In this document: positions 40,047 to 48,395 of the stretch, one piece after another
Layout: each line of letters starts with the position of its first letter
How positions within the stretch are numbered: the first letter of the stretch is position 1
Assembly: GCA_017474515.1 (NCBI GenBank)
Contig: JAFVHN010000006.1
Span: forward strand, 94,692-158,691
Source: Prevotella sp.
GTDB taxonomy: Bacteria > Bacteroidota > Bacteroidia > Bacteroidales > Bacteroidaceae
Length of the DNA: 64,000 nucleotides
Reading direction: 5' to 3'
Made by a program: the position numbers and the translations under genes
The notes under the pieces: generated by a model
What the model was told of the DNA's origin: nothing
The model's database searches: none
Seen by the model: the letters and a program-made list of their open reading frames with translations, nothing else

Positions 40047-43000
40047 TTATTTTCTCATTCGTTTAATCACCCTTCCATTCTTTAACGTCTCGATGTTCAG
40101 GCCGCGATGCGGAGTTTTATGTTGTATGCCGTCGGGGGTAAACGACCAAGTTTCCTTTTCGTCATACACCTTCTCAAGGCTTGTGGGAATGGCCGCTCTG
40201 TCAGAGAAGTAACCGGGGTTATCAACTCCGCCATCGATGTGGGCATACCAGGCTCCTATATTATTGGGATCGTAAATAGTGCCCATGCCGCCACGTAAAC
40301 TGGTGCACCCATAGAACATCTCGTCTGAGAGACTTATTGAGTTGGTGCTCCAATTCGTACCGACATAGATGGTTTTCATGTTTCCGCAGTTTTGGAACAT
40401 TTGTTCCATGCTGGTGACCCGACGGGTGTCAAAGTTTGTCAGGTCGAGAGTTCTCAATCGTCCGCAACCGGAGAACATTCCCTCCATAGAGGTGCAGTAG
40501 TCAGTTCCAAAATTACTCAAGTCGAGTTCTGCCAGGCTGCTGCAACCGCAGAACATGTAGTACATAATTCTCACGTTGCCGGTGTTGAACCTGCTGACAT
40601 TGATTTCCTTGAGTGACTGGCAGTCGTTGAACATGTATGCCATATTCAACACGTTTTGCGTGTCTATGATAGGGCTGAATGTAATTTCTTGAAGGTGTGT
40701 GCAACCACTGAACATGTATGACATGTCCGTTACTGCTTGGGTGTTAAAATTGCTCAAGTTAAGGCTCTCAAGGGATTCGCAGTTTTCAAACATGCTGTTC
40801 ATGTCTTCGACGGACCTTGGGGAGAGACGGCTCAAGTCAAGGTTGGTCAGGCTACTGCAATTCTGGAACATACCGCTCATGTCCTTCAAATTTGACGATT
40901 CAATATACCCAAAATTGAGGTATGTCAAACCGGAGCAGTTGCTGAACATATACTTTGTGTCGGCAACTTTCGACTTGTCATGGTGTGACAAATCGAGCGA
41001 GTTCAGTTTCTCGCAATTTTCAAACATGTAGCTCATGTCTGTTACCGTGCTGGTGTTCAGGTTATCAATGCCCTCAATGTTTTCGAGGTCTAACATGTTT
41101 GAGAACCAGCGGGAAGTGGAGGTTGGACGAGCCTTGGCAAACGAACTTGAAATGACAATGCCAGTGATATCGCGGCTGCCCCAGTCCCACCACTCGGGAT
41201 AATTGTCGTTAGAAACGTTATATACGGTGCCAGTGGATTGTCTTACTCTTTTCATACTGTCGTAGTAGAATGTCAGCACGCCGTCTTTGAGCACGGCATA
41301 GGGAGTGGGAATGGCCTCGGTGAAGTAGCCTGGGCTGAGTGTTCCGCCGTCAATACGTGCGTAATTCAAGTCAACGTGGGCACTGTTGTAAACTGTGCCC
41401 AGACCGCCTTTTAGACTGTTACAATTGAGGAACATGTCAGAAGCATAAGCACCTGTCAGGCTCCAGTCACTACTGGCATAGATGGTTTCCAGTTTGTTGC
41501 ACTTATTGAACATATTGCTCATGTCTGTGACGCTACTGATGTCAAAACCGCTCACGTCAAGGCTTGTCAGGTTGCTGCAGCCGTAGAACATGCCGTTCAT
41601 GTTTGTGACGTTGCCCGTTTCAAAGCTGCTCAGGTCAAGACTGGTCAGGGTGGCGCAATTATAAAACATACCCTTCATGTCCGTCACATGGTCTGTCTTG
41701 AAGTTGCTGATAAACAAGCTGTTGACATTGAGACAGTTTTTAAACATATTCGACATGTTTGTGACGTTGCCTGTTTTGAGAAAGGTTACATCGATGTTCT
41801 TCAGTTGCGTGCAGTCCTCAAACATCCCTTGCATATCAATTACGTTTTGTGTGTGAAGATGAATGATGTCAAGGGTGGTCATGGCCGAGCATCCTTTGAA
41901 CATGAATTTCGTCAGTTCCAAATTATCTGTGCTGAAGTTGGACAGGTCGAAGTAGGTGATGCTGGAGCAGTCCTGGAACATGCCCTCCATGTCCGCCACG
42001 TTGCCGGTGTCGAAGTTCTCTGTATGAAGGTTAATAAGGCTTGTGCAACCTTGAAACATGTGGCCCATGTCTGTGACTTCACTGGTGTTCAGGTTTTGGA
42101 GGCCTGTAATCTGCCGTAGTTTCGACATGCTGTAGAACCAGTATCGGGTGGTAGTGGGCAGCACATTGCTGAACTCATCATTGAATACCACCTTGGTAAT
42201 GTCCGCCGCATGGTCGGCAACCCACCCCGGTATGTCCAAGCCTTCATTCAGGCTGTAGGTGCCAATGTGCGCGTCCCAGAAAAGGTCGTTGCAGAATGTC
42301 AACGTGCCATTCTTGTAGCTGGTGTATGGCTCTGGCGACTGCCTGTATGTCAAATAGCCGTTGTTGTCGGCATAAATCCCTGATGTCTTGTCGGGGTTAT
42401 AAGTCATGCCTGTTCCGCCCACAAGGCTTACGCATCCCTCAAACACGTCATCCGATGAAAGTTGTGCCCAACTGTTGTGATAATAGATAGTTGTCAGGTT
42501 GCTGCAATCCTTGAACATATTACTTATATTAACATCAGAGGATATGAGAAAAGTGCATAGGTTGAGAGTGGTCAAGTTGCTGCAATTTTGGAACATACCA
42601 GACATGTTTTTGACATGGTCTGTGTAAAAGCTTGACAAATCGATGTTGTTAAGGTCGCTGCAATCTTTGAACATATTACTCATGTCTGTGACTTTGCTGG
42701 TGTCAAAGTTGCTCAGGTCGAGTGTGGTCAAGCTCCTACACCCCGAGAACATGCCGTGCATGTCTGTGACTTTGCTGGTGTCAAAGCTGCTCAGGTCGAG
42801 TGTGGTCAAGCTGCTACACCCCGCGAACATATAACAATTTGTATATTTAATATCGGAACTGCTCAGATACTCCAGCCCCTCTATCTGTGTCACATGTTCC
42901 ATGCCATAGAAAAGATCGGGTGTTTCAAAGATATCATACACGAAAGTTGCAGAGGCATTTGCTACCGATTCGTCTAAAACGATTTTTCTTGTTTGTTCAC

Positions 43001-43238
43001 GTAATGCATACAAGGGTTCTTCATCCCAATCAGCGGGTACCCAATAATAGACATATCTAGGTTCTGGCGGCTCAGTATAATGCTGATATAACTCAAATAC
43101 AATGGAGGCATTGGAAGGTGGGGCTCCATAATAATAAGTGAGTGTTGTGCCTTCCAGTATGCCATAATAGGAAGCATTTGCTTTAGCTGAAATTATCAGC
43201 AAGAGAAGCAGAGCTACAAGATGTTTGAATGTTTTCAT
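40047..43238 (-). CDS. BspA-family DUF285 leucine-rich surface protein
   Basis: A 1063-residue secreted protein: signal peptide (HLVALLLLLIISAKANAS) and about 25 DUF285/LRR_TpLRR-type units of the pattern LDLSNFDTSKVTDMSNMFKD, arranged in three blocks. The blocks are separated by spacers that repeat YADNNGYLTYRQSPEPYTSY- and GGTLSPGYFTEAIPTPYAVL-like sequence, suggesting internal duplication of ~300-residue modules. The C-terminal ~40 residues (FTPDGIQHKTPHRGLNIETL) resemble the surface-sorting tail of Prevotella proteins. BspA relatives bind fibronectin and epithelial cells. A perfect promoter precedes it. Confidence 0.9.
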   Translation of the reverse strand: MKTFKHLVALLLLLIISAKANASYYGILEGTTLTYYYGAPPSNASIVFELYQHYTEPPEPRYVYYWVPADWDEEPLYALREQTRKIVLDESVANASATFVYDIFETPDLFYGMEHVTQIEGLEYLSSSDIKYTNCYMFAGCSSLTTLDLSSFDTSKVTDMHGMFSGCRSLTTLDLSNFDTSKVTDMSNMFKDCSDLNNIDLSSFYTDHVKNMSGMFQNCSNLTTLNLCTFLISSDVNISNMFKDCSNLTTIYYHNSWAQLSSDDVFEGCVSLVGGTGMTYNPDKTSGIYADNNGYLTYRQSPEPYTSYKNGTLTFCNDLFWDAHIGTYSLNEGLDIPGWVADHAADITKVVFNDEFSNVLPTTTRYWFYSMSKLRQITGLQNLNTSEVTDMGHMFQGCTSLINLHTENFDTGNVADMEGMFQDCSSITYFDLSNFSTDNLELTKFMFKGCSAMTTLDIIHLHTQNVIDMQGMFEDCTQLKNIDVTFLKTGNVTNMSNMFKNCLNVNSLFISNFKTDHVTDMKGMFYNCATLTSLDLSSFETGNVTNMNGMFYGCSNLTSLDVSGFDISSVTDMSNMFNKCNKLETIYASSDWSLTGAYASDMFLNCNSLKGGLGTVYNSAHVDLNYARIDGGTLSPGYFTEAIPTPYAVLKDGVLTFYYDSMKRVRQSTGTVYNVSNDNYPEWWDWGSRDITGIVISSSFAKARPTSTSRWFSNMLDLENIEGIDNLNTSTVTDMSYMFENCEKLNSLDLSHHDKSKVADTKYMFSNCSGLTYLNFGYIESSNLKDMSGMFQNCSSLTNLDLSRLSPRSVEDMNSMFENCESLESLNLSNFNTQAVTDMSYMFSGCTHLQEITFSPIIDTQNVLNMAYMFNDCQSLKEINVSRFNTGNVRIMYYMFCGCSSLAELDLSNFGTDYCTSMEGMFSGCGRLRTLDLTNFDTRRVTSMEQMFQNCGNMKTIYVGTNWSTNSISLSDEMFYGCTSLRGGMGTIYDPNNIGAWYAHIDGGVDNPGYFSDRAAIPTSLEKVYDEKETWSFTPDGIQHKTPHRGLNIETLKNGRVIKRMRK

Positions 43239-43266
43239 TTTTTTATGATTTAGGTTGTTTTGTTGG

Positions 43267-43297
43267 CAAAGTTACGAAAAAACGAGTGTTGAACAAA
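43267..43297 (-). promoter_or_regulatory. Consensus promoter of the BspA-like gene
   Basis: On the minus strand TTTG (43294-43297), a 19-nt spacer and TAACTTTG (43267-43274), an exact match to the Bacteroidota consensus, 29 bp before the ATG. Confidence 0.75.
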
Positions 43298-43454
43298 AAG
43301 AATATGTTCTTTTTTTGCAGAGATGGGGTAACTTATCAGCTTTTTTCAGCTAACTAAAGCTAGACAAATGCTAAAGATTGCTAGATGCGGAAAGAAAAAT
43401 GCAGCCTTTTCAGACTGCATTTGATTTATTCGGGTTTAACCATATATAGTTGTC

Positions 43455-43657
43455 ATAATATTTGACAAAATGTTCGATTTTTACATAGGTTTTGTAATTT
43501 ATTGAATTTCAATGGTTTGTAAATCGCTTTTGGTTTGACCGCAAATTTCGGGGAGAAAATTGGCAGTTTAAGGGGAGAGATTTGCCAATTCTCTCCCCTC
43601 AATTTGCGGTCAAACCTTTTGGAGTTATCCAAAAACCATGAAAAATCTTGACAAAAT
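43455..43657 (+). repeat. Hairpin element family, copy A
   Basis: A ~203-bp element bounded by TTTGACAAAAT (43461) and CTTGACAAAAT (to 43657), both in the same orientation. Inside, arms of 34 bp at 43532-43565 and 43583-43616 pair with only three mismatches. The outer 16 bp are perfect (GGTTTGACCGCAAATT and AATTTGCGGTCAAACC). The 17-nt loop (GTTTAAGGGGAGAGATT) can alternatively pair with the second arm (AGGGGAGAGA with TCTCTCCCCT). Copies B and C are near 50.7 and 58.6 kb. The element lies between the divergent BspA and recF genes; the rest of the 43239-43974 gap is AT-rich with no gene. Confidence 0.85.
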
Positions 43658-43950
43658 CGGGGCGCTTGCGCAGAGCTAAATGATAACCACAAATCGGTCG
43701 TTAGAAGTGCAACAATCCGTAGTTGGGCCTGCAATACGTTGAAAAATGAGTTGTTAGAAAAGTTGTTTATCTAATGGCGGTCATTAGTAAATGAAATTTG
43801 CAAAAGTTTCTTTTTCAAATAGTTACAAAATTAGATACAAAAACAACTATCCTAATTGCCGATTTTGGATAAATAGAAAGAAATCTCCCGGTTAGTTTGA
43901 AGAAAACTTAATTTCTTTATAAGCCAGGCATGTAATTCGGAATTTTTGCC

Positions 43951-43958
43951 TATATTTG
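43951..43958 (+). promoter_or_regulatory. Putative -7 element for recF
   Basis: TATATTTG occurs 16 bp before the recF ATG. No matching -33 element was seen, so this is tentative. Confidence 0.4.
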
Positions 43959-43974
43959 CACAAATTTCCGGCTG

Positions 43975-45087
43975 ATGATACTGAAGAAAATTTCCATATT
44001 GAACTATAGGAATATCGGCGAGGCCAGTCTGGAGCTGTCGCCGAAGATGAACTGCCTGGTGGGGCACAACGGTGAGGGTAAGACCAATTTCCTCGACGCG
44101 GTGTATTATCTTTCCTTCTGCCGCAGCGCCTTCACGGCCATCGACTCGGTGGTGATGAAGCACGACGCGCCGCTCTTCGTGCTGGAGGGCATCTATCAGA
44201 CTGCCTCGGGCGAGGCAGAGCATATTTCCTGTGGCATGAAACGTGGTACGAAGAAACATTTCAAGCGCAATGGGAAGGAATATCGCCGCTTGTCGCAGCA
44301 CATCGGCCTGGTGCCGCTGATTATGGTGTCGCCCGGCGACACGCTCCTGGTGGAGGGCGGCGGCGACGAGCGGCGGCGGCTGATGGACGTGGTGATTTCG
44401 CAATACGACAACACCTATATCGACACGCTCAACCGCTACAACAAGGCCCTTCAGCAGCGCAACGTCCTGCTGAGGGGGGAACAGGAGCCGGACCCTGCGC
44501 TGCTGGGAATCCTTGAGGAGCAGATGGCTGCCGAGGGGGAGGTGCTGTTTGAGAAACGCACGGCTTTTACGCGCGACCTTATTCCCGTCTTCGACAAAAT
44601 CTACCGACAAATCAGCGGTGACAGGGAACGGGCCTCGCTGCGCTATGTGTCGCACGGGCAGCGCGGGCCGCTGCTCGACGTCATCAGAAGAGACCGCGCC
44701 AAGGACCGCGCCGTGGGCTATTCGCTTCACGGTGTCCACCGCGACGACCTTGAGATGATGCTTGGCGACTATGCGCTGAAACGCGAGGGCAGCCAGGGGC
44801 AGAACAAGAGTTTCGTTATTGCGCTGAAGCTGGCGCAGTTCGCCTTCCTGAAGGAGCGGCATGGCGGCAACACGCCCATCCTGCTGCTCGACGATGTGTT
44901 CGACAAGCTGGATGCCCGCCGCGTGGAGCAAATCATCAGGCTCGTGGCTGGCGACGAGTATGGTCAGATTTTCATTACCGACACCAACCGCGGCCACCTG
45001 GACCGCATACTGGGCAGCGCCATTACTGACTATAAACTGTTTGCGGTGGAGGACGGGGAAATAAAAACGATTAACAATAAACAATAA
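43975..45087 (+). CDS. recF: DNA replication/repair protein RecF
   Basis: RecF is an SMC-like ATPase that loads RecA at gaps. The 370-residue protein has MILKKISILNYRNIGEASLE, Walker A VGHNGEGKTNFLDAVYYLS, MVSPGDTLLVEGGGDERRRL (family-specific), signature SQGQNKSFVIALKLAQFAFL and Walker B TPILLLDDVFDKLDARRVEQ, then IFITDTNRGH. Length and order are standard. It is followed 2 bp later by the DUF721/DciA gene, a common pairing in Bacteroidota. Confidence 0.95.
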   Translation: MILKKISILNYRNIGEASLELSPKMNCLVGHNGEGKTNFLDAVYYLSFCRSAFTAIDSVVMKHDAPLFVLEGIYQTASGEAEHISCGMKRGTKKHFKRNGKEYRRLSQHIGLVPLIMVSPGDTLLVEGGGDERRRLMDVVISQYDNTYIDTLNRYNKALQQRNVLLRGEQEPDPALLGILEEQMAAEGEVLFEKRTAFTRDLIPVFDKIYRQISGDRERASLRYVSHGQRGPLLDVIRRDRAKDRAVGYSLHGVHRDDLEMMLGDYALKREGSQGQNKSFVIALKLAQFAFLKERHGGNTPILLLDDVFDKLDARRVEQIIRLVAGDEYGQIFITDTNRGHLDRILGSAITDYKLFAVEDGEIKTINNKQ

Positions 45088-45089
45088 AC

Positions 45090-45380
45090 GTGTTTAAGAG
45101 AAAAGTCCTAAACCTTGACGAAGTGGTGAGGATGTGCCTGCGGGAGAACGGCCTTGAAACGCCCCTGTTGCAGACACGCTTGGTGGATGCCTGGGAACAG
45201 GTGGCGGGTGACGTGGTTGCCCGTTATACGGAAGAAAAGTTCATTCGCAACCAGACGTTATTTGTGAAAATCAGTTCCCCGGCTCTTCGTTCCGACCTCC
45301 TTATGATGCGCGAAATGCTTGTGGACCGCCTAAACAAGGAGGTGGGCACACGAGTGATTTCCGATATCCGGATTTACTAA
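45090..45380 (+). CDS. DUF721/DciA-family protein
   Basis: A 96-residue basic protein of the DUF721 family (LVDAWEQVAGDVVARYTEEK, LFVKISSPALRSDLLMMREM). DciA members help load the replicative helicase DnaB in bacteria lacking DnaC. Start is GTG 45090, two bases after recF's stop, so the two genes are translationally close. Short length is normal for the Bacteroidota version. A perfect hairpin follows. Confidence 0.85.
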   Translation: MFKRKVLNLDEVVRMCLRENGLETPLLQTRLVDAWEQVAGDVVARYTEEKFIRNQTLFVKISSPALRSDLLMMREMLVDRLNKEVGTRVISDIRIY

Positions 45381-45383
45381 TTG

Positions 45384-45417
45384 GAATGAGGAATGGAGAA
45401 AGGAAAATTCCTCATTC
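45384..45417. terminator. Hairpin between convergent dciA and folate cyclo-ligase genes
   Basis: GAATGAGGAAT (45384-45394) and ATTCCTCATTC (45407-45417) form a perfect 11-bp stem with a 12-nt purine-rich loop, starting 3 bp after the dciA stop and ending next to the stop of the convergent gene. Confidence 0.6.
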
Positions 45418-45418
45418 C

Positions 45419-45955
45419 TCATTCATAAAGGATTTCGTCCATAGCCACGTCGTTGGCATCAGTGGGGATGCCGGGCAGGAGCTGGAAATCGAAGCAAATG
45501 CCGATTTTGTATGCCTGTGGCAGTTTCGGGAGCATTCGGTCGTAGTAGCCGCGCCCACGTCCCAGACGGTTGTTGCGGCTGTCGAAAGCCATTCCGGGCA
45601 CCACGGCGACGTCGATGTCGGCATATTGCGTGAACAGCTCTCCCGTGGGCTCTGAGATGTTGAAAAAGCCCGTGATGAGGTCTTGCGGGCCGCTGTATCT
45701 TCTCAGTTCCATGTCCTGGCTGTTGATGACTGCGGGCAACAGCACTGTTTTTCCAAGGGCGACGAGGCTGTCGAGGGCTTCCTGCGTCTGCACTTCATCG
45801 TCGAGTGCGCAATACATCAATATTGTTCCGGCATTTTTCACCCTGGGGTGTGCCAGCAGTTGCCTGATGATGGGCTTTGACAATTCCGCCATCTGCGGGG
45901 CGCTGAATTGTCGTTTCTGCATTCTGATGAATTGCCGCAGCTCGTCTTTTTTCAT
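45419..45955 (-). CDS. 5-formyltetrahydrofolate cyclo-ligase
   Basis: A 178-residue protein that converts 5-formyl-THF to 5,10-methenyl-THF using ATP. It shows KDELRQFIRMQKRQFS at the N-terminus, VLLPAVINSQDMELRRYSGP, DVAVVPGMAFDSRNNRLGRG and then RGYYDRMLPKL, the GxGxGYYDR ATP-binding motif. Length is typical. It lies 12 bp downstream of the S41 protease gene and is likely in the same operon. Confidence 0.92.
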   Translation of the reverse strand: MKKDELRQFIRMQKRQFSAPQMAELSKPIIRQLLAHPRVKNAGTILMYCALDDEVQTQEALDSLVALGKTVLLPAVINSQDMELRRYSGPQDLITGFFNISEPTGELFTQYADIDVAVVPGMAFDSRNNRLGRGRGYYDRMLPKLPQAYKIGICFDFQLLPGIPTDANDVAMDEILYE

Positions 45956-45967
45956 GGTGACAGGGTG

Positions 45968-47689
45968 TCAGACTGTTATAAAACTTGTAGTCCTGAGCCG
46001 TGTTTCGTTTCCCGCGAGGCCGCCGGGCTTACTGCTGCGGGCCGCTTTCTTGTTCTTCTGCGGCTCGTCGGCAGGCTTTGTGGGGAAGGCGGCCTTGTTC
46101 TTGAAAACTTCCAGACATTTTGTTATCACGGGGTCGCTGGCGTTGAGATATTGAATCCAAGCGTCCTCATCCATGATGTTGTAGATGATGCGGCTGTTGA
46201 TGTATCGTTCCAGCAGGCTGTGGCTCTTCTGTATCATGAGATTGCGGCGTTGCAGGCCGTGCTTGTCGGCGTAGGCGGCGAACTGTTCCACGGTGTTCTG
46301 CCCCACGAGATATTTCGACAACTCCTCCATGGTTCCTATGTTGTTGAGCTTCTTACGGTTTTCGTCGGTGTATTTGAACGCGAATTGCAAAATCAGTCCG
46401 CTCATGCTGGCATTTCTGTAGTAGGAAGTTATGCCGAGCGTGTCTTCAGGCACGAAGATGTCGGGCGTGATGCCGCCTCCGCCGTAAACCAGCCTTCCGA
46501 TGCCGGTATGATAGGCGGGGCCGGTGTGCTTGATGCTGTCCTGCGAGAAGAACTCGCCGTGCTCGTAGCGTGTAATGAGGTCGTCCTCGTAGCCCGTTTC
46601 ACCCGGCACATAGGGCTTTTGTATGCATCGTCCCGAAGGTGTGTAGTAGCGTGCCACGGTGAGCCTTATCATAGAGCCGTCGGTAAATTCCAACGGCTGT
46701 TGCACCAGCCCTTTGCCGAACGATCGCCGTCCGATGATGGTGGCGCGGTCGTTGTCCTGCATGGCGCCGGCGAAGATTTCCGATGCTGATGCCGATGTCT
46801 CGTTGATAAGCACGATGAGCGGGATGGTCTGGTATGAGCCCCTGCCGTCGCTGCGATAGTTCTCGCGCGGCGATTTCCGCCCCTCGGTATAGACAATCAG
46901 CTTGTTCTTGGGCAGGAATTCGTTGGCCATCCTGACGGCAGCCTGCAAATATCCGCCGGTGTTGTCGCGCAGGTCGATGATGAGGTTGCTGAACCCTTCC
47001 TGCGAGAGTTGTGCCAGGGCGATGAGCAGTTCGGCATAAGTGTTGTCGCCGAAATTCTTCACATGGATGTAACCCGTTTCGTCGTCAAGCATATAGGTTG
47101 CGGTGACGCTGTGCATTGGTATTTCGCCTCGTGTTACGGTGAAGTATTTCACGCCCGTTTCGCCATATCTCATCACTCCGATTTTCACTTTCGTGTCCTT
47201 TGGTCCCTTCAGCCTGTGCATGGCTTCCTCGTTGGTGACCTGTTTTCCCACGAACAGGCTGTCGTCCACGCTTACAATCTTGTCGCCGGCGAGCAGTCCG
47301 GCCCGCTCAGCCGGTCCGTTCTTGATGACTCCCTGAATGTGGATGGTGTCTTCGCGAATGACAAATTCTATGCCCACTCCCGAGAAGGAGCCGCTCAGGT
47401 CGTCGTTGGCCGTCTGCACGTCTTTCGCCGAGATATAGACGGAGTGGGGGTCAAGGTCGCTCAGTATCTGCGGGATGGTGCGCTCCACGAGCGAGTCGAG
47501 GTTCACCTTGTCCACATACTGGTCGTCGATGATTTGCAACAGGTTGTTCAGCCGGTTGCTGCCGCTGTTGATGATGTTGAGCCTGTTGCTCGAAAAATGC
47601 TTGGCAAAGAATGTGCCGATGAAGATGCCGATGACGGTGCACACGGCCATCAGCAGGGGCATGTAGCGGTTGGTTTTATTCTGTTTCAT
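45968..47689 (-). CDS. S41-family C-terminal processing peptidase
   Basis: A 573-residue membrane-anchored protease. An N-terminal membrane segment (YMPLLMAVCTVIGIFIGTFF) is followed by a PDZ domain (FSGVGIEFVIREDTIHIQGV, AGLLAGDKIVSVDDSLFVGK) and the S41 catalytic core, with Ser in NETSASASEIFAGAMQD and Lys in GRRSFGKGLVQQPLEF. It would degrade or process periplasmic proteins. Start 47689 is favoured because it precedes the membrane segment. It overlaps the dCMP deaminase gene by 14 bp, a linkage I recall as conserved in Bacteroidales. Confidence 0.92.
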   Translation of the reverse strand: MKQNKTNRYMPLLMAVCTVIGIFIGTFFAKHFSSNRLNIINSGSNRLNNLLQIIDDQYVDKVNLDSLVERTIPQILSDLDPHSVYISAKDVQTANDDLSGSFSGVGIEFVIREDTIHIQGVIKNGPAERAGLLAGDKIVSVDDSLFVGKQVTNEEAMHRLKGPKDTKVKIGVMRYGETGVKYFTVTRGEIPMHSVTATYMLDDETGYIHVKNFGDNTYAELLIALAQLSQEGFSNLIIDLRDNTGGYLQAAVRMANEFLPKNKLIVYTEGRKSPRENYRSDGRGSYQTIPLIVLINETSASASEIFAGAMQDNDRATIIGRRSFGKGLVQQPLEFTDGSMIRLTVARYYTPSGRCIQKPYVPGETGYEDDLITRYEHGEFFSQDSIKHTGPAYHTGIGRLVYGGGGITPDIFVPEDTLGITSYYRNASMSGLILQFAFKYTDENRKKLNNIGTMEELSKYLVGQNTVEQFAAYADKHGLQRRNLMIQKSHSLLERYINSRIIYNIMDEDAWIQYLNASDPVITKCLEVFKNKAAFPTKPADEPQKNKKAARSSKPGGLAGNETRLRTTSFITV

Positions 47690-48128
47690 GGATGTCGGGG
47701 TTAAGATAAGTTGTTTCAATGCCGGCGCGCCGCAGCAGTTCAATGCCGTCTTCCAGCCTGTACTGCTCGGCATACACCACTCTCTTGATGCCGGCCTGTA
47801 TAATGAGTTTTGCGCACTCTATGCACGGCGAGGCGGTGACGTAGAGGGTGGAGCCGTCGCTATTGTTCGACGAGCGGGCCAGTTTGGTGATGGCGTTGGC
47901 CTCGGCGTGCAGCACGTAGGGCTTGGTGACATTCAGCTCATCCTCGCACTGGTTTTCAAATCCGCTCGGCGTGCCGTTGTAGCCGTCGCTGATAATCATT
48001 TTGTCTTTCACCACGAGTGCCCCCACCTGCCGCCGTTGGCAGTAGGAGTTCTCGGCCCAGATGCGGGCCATGCGCAGGTAGCGCAGGTCGAGTTTCCGCT
48101 GTTTCTCGTTTATTGTCGCTTTTTCCAT
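47676..48128 (-). CDS. Deoxycytidylate (dCMP) deaminase
   Basis: A 150-residue zinc enzyme that deaminates dCMP to dUMP for thymidylate synthesis (ComEB-like). Zinc motifs are VLHAEANAITKLAR (HAE) and TASPCIECAKLIIQAG (PCxxC); GALVVKDKMIISDGYNGTPS is a substrate-binding loop. Length fits. It heads the run dCMP deaminase, S41 protease, folate cyclo-ligase, whose folate and dUMP reactions both feed thymidylate synthase, although the protease has no obvious link. Confidence 0.9.
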   Translation of the reverse strand: MEKATINEKQRKLDLRYLRMARIWAENSYCQRRQVGALVVKDKMIISDGYNGTPSGFENQCEDELNVTKPYVLHAEANAITKLARSSNNSDGSTLYVTASPCIECAKLIIQAGIKRVVYAEQYRLEDGIELLRRAGIETTYLNPDIHETE

Positions 48129-48254
48129 TTTTAATATAGCGTACGCACAACTGTTTTATCTTTTGAATTTAGAATTTAAAAGAGATTTTTACTCTTTGCT
48201 TGCGGACTTGATACATCACGTCCCTACATGAGGCGGGGGATGGCGGCATTTAGA

Positions 48255-48395
48255 GATGAATTCTTAGTTATGAGCTATGAAAATGAATTCTTAGTTATGA
48301 GCTATCAGTTATAATAATGCACGGCGGCTAAAACTCACAACTCATAATTCATAATTCATCACTTAAAAGAGTCCACTCTTTTTCACTTTTCACTC
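48255..48395. repeat. AACTCAT and TTAGTTATGAGCTAT intergenic repeats
   Basis: The gap holds GAATTCTTAGTTATGAGCTA twice (about 48258 and 48284), followed by AAAACTCACAACTCATAATT and a GAGTCCACTCTTTTTCAC tail. The same arrangement (TTATGAATGATGC, GGCAAAACTCATAACTTAT, AAAAAGAGTCCACTCTTC) is at 62.7 kb, so this is a family. No gene is present in 48129-48382. Confidence 0.7.
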
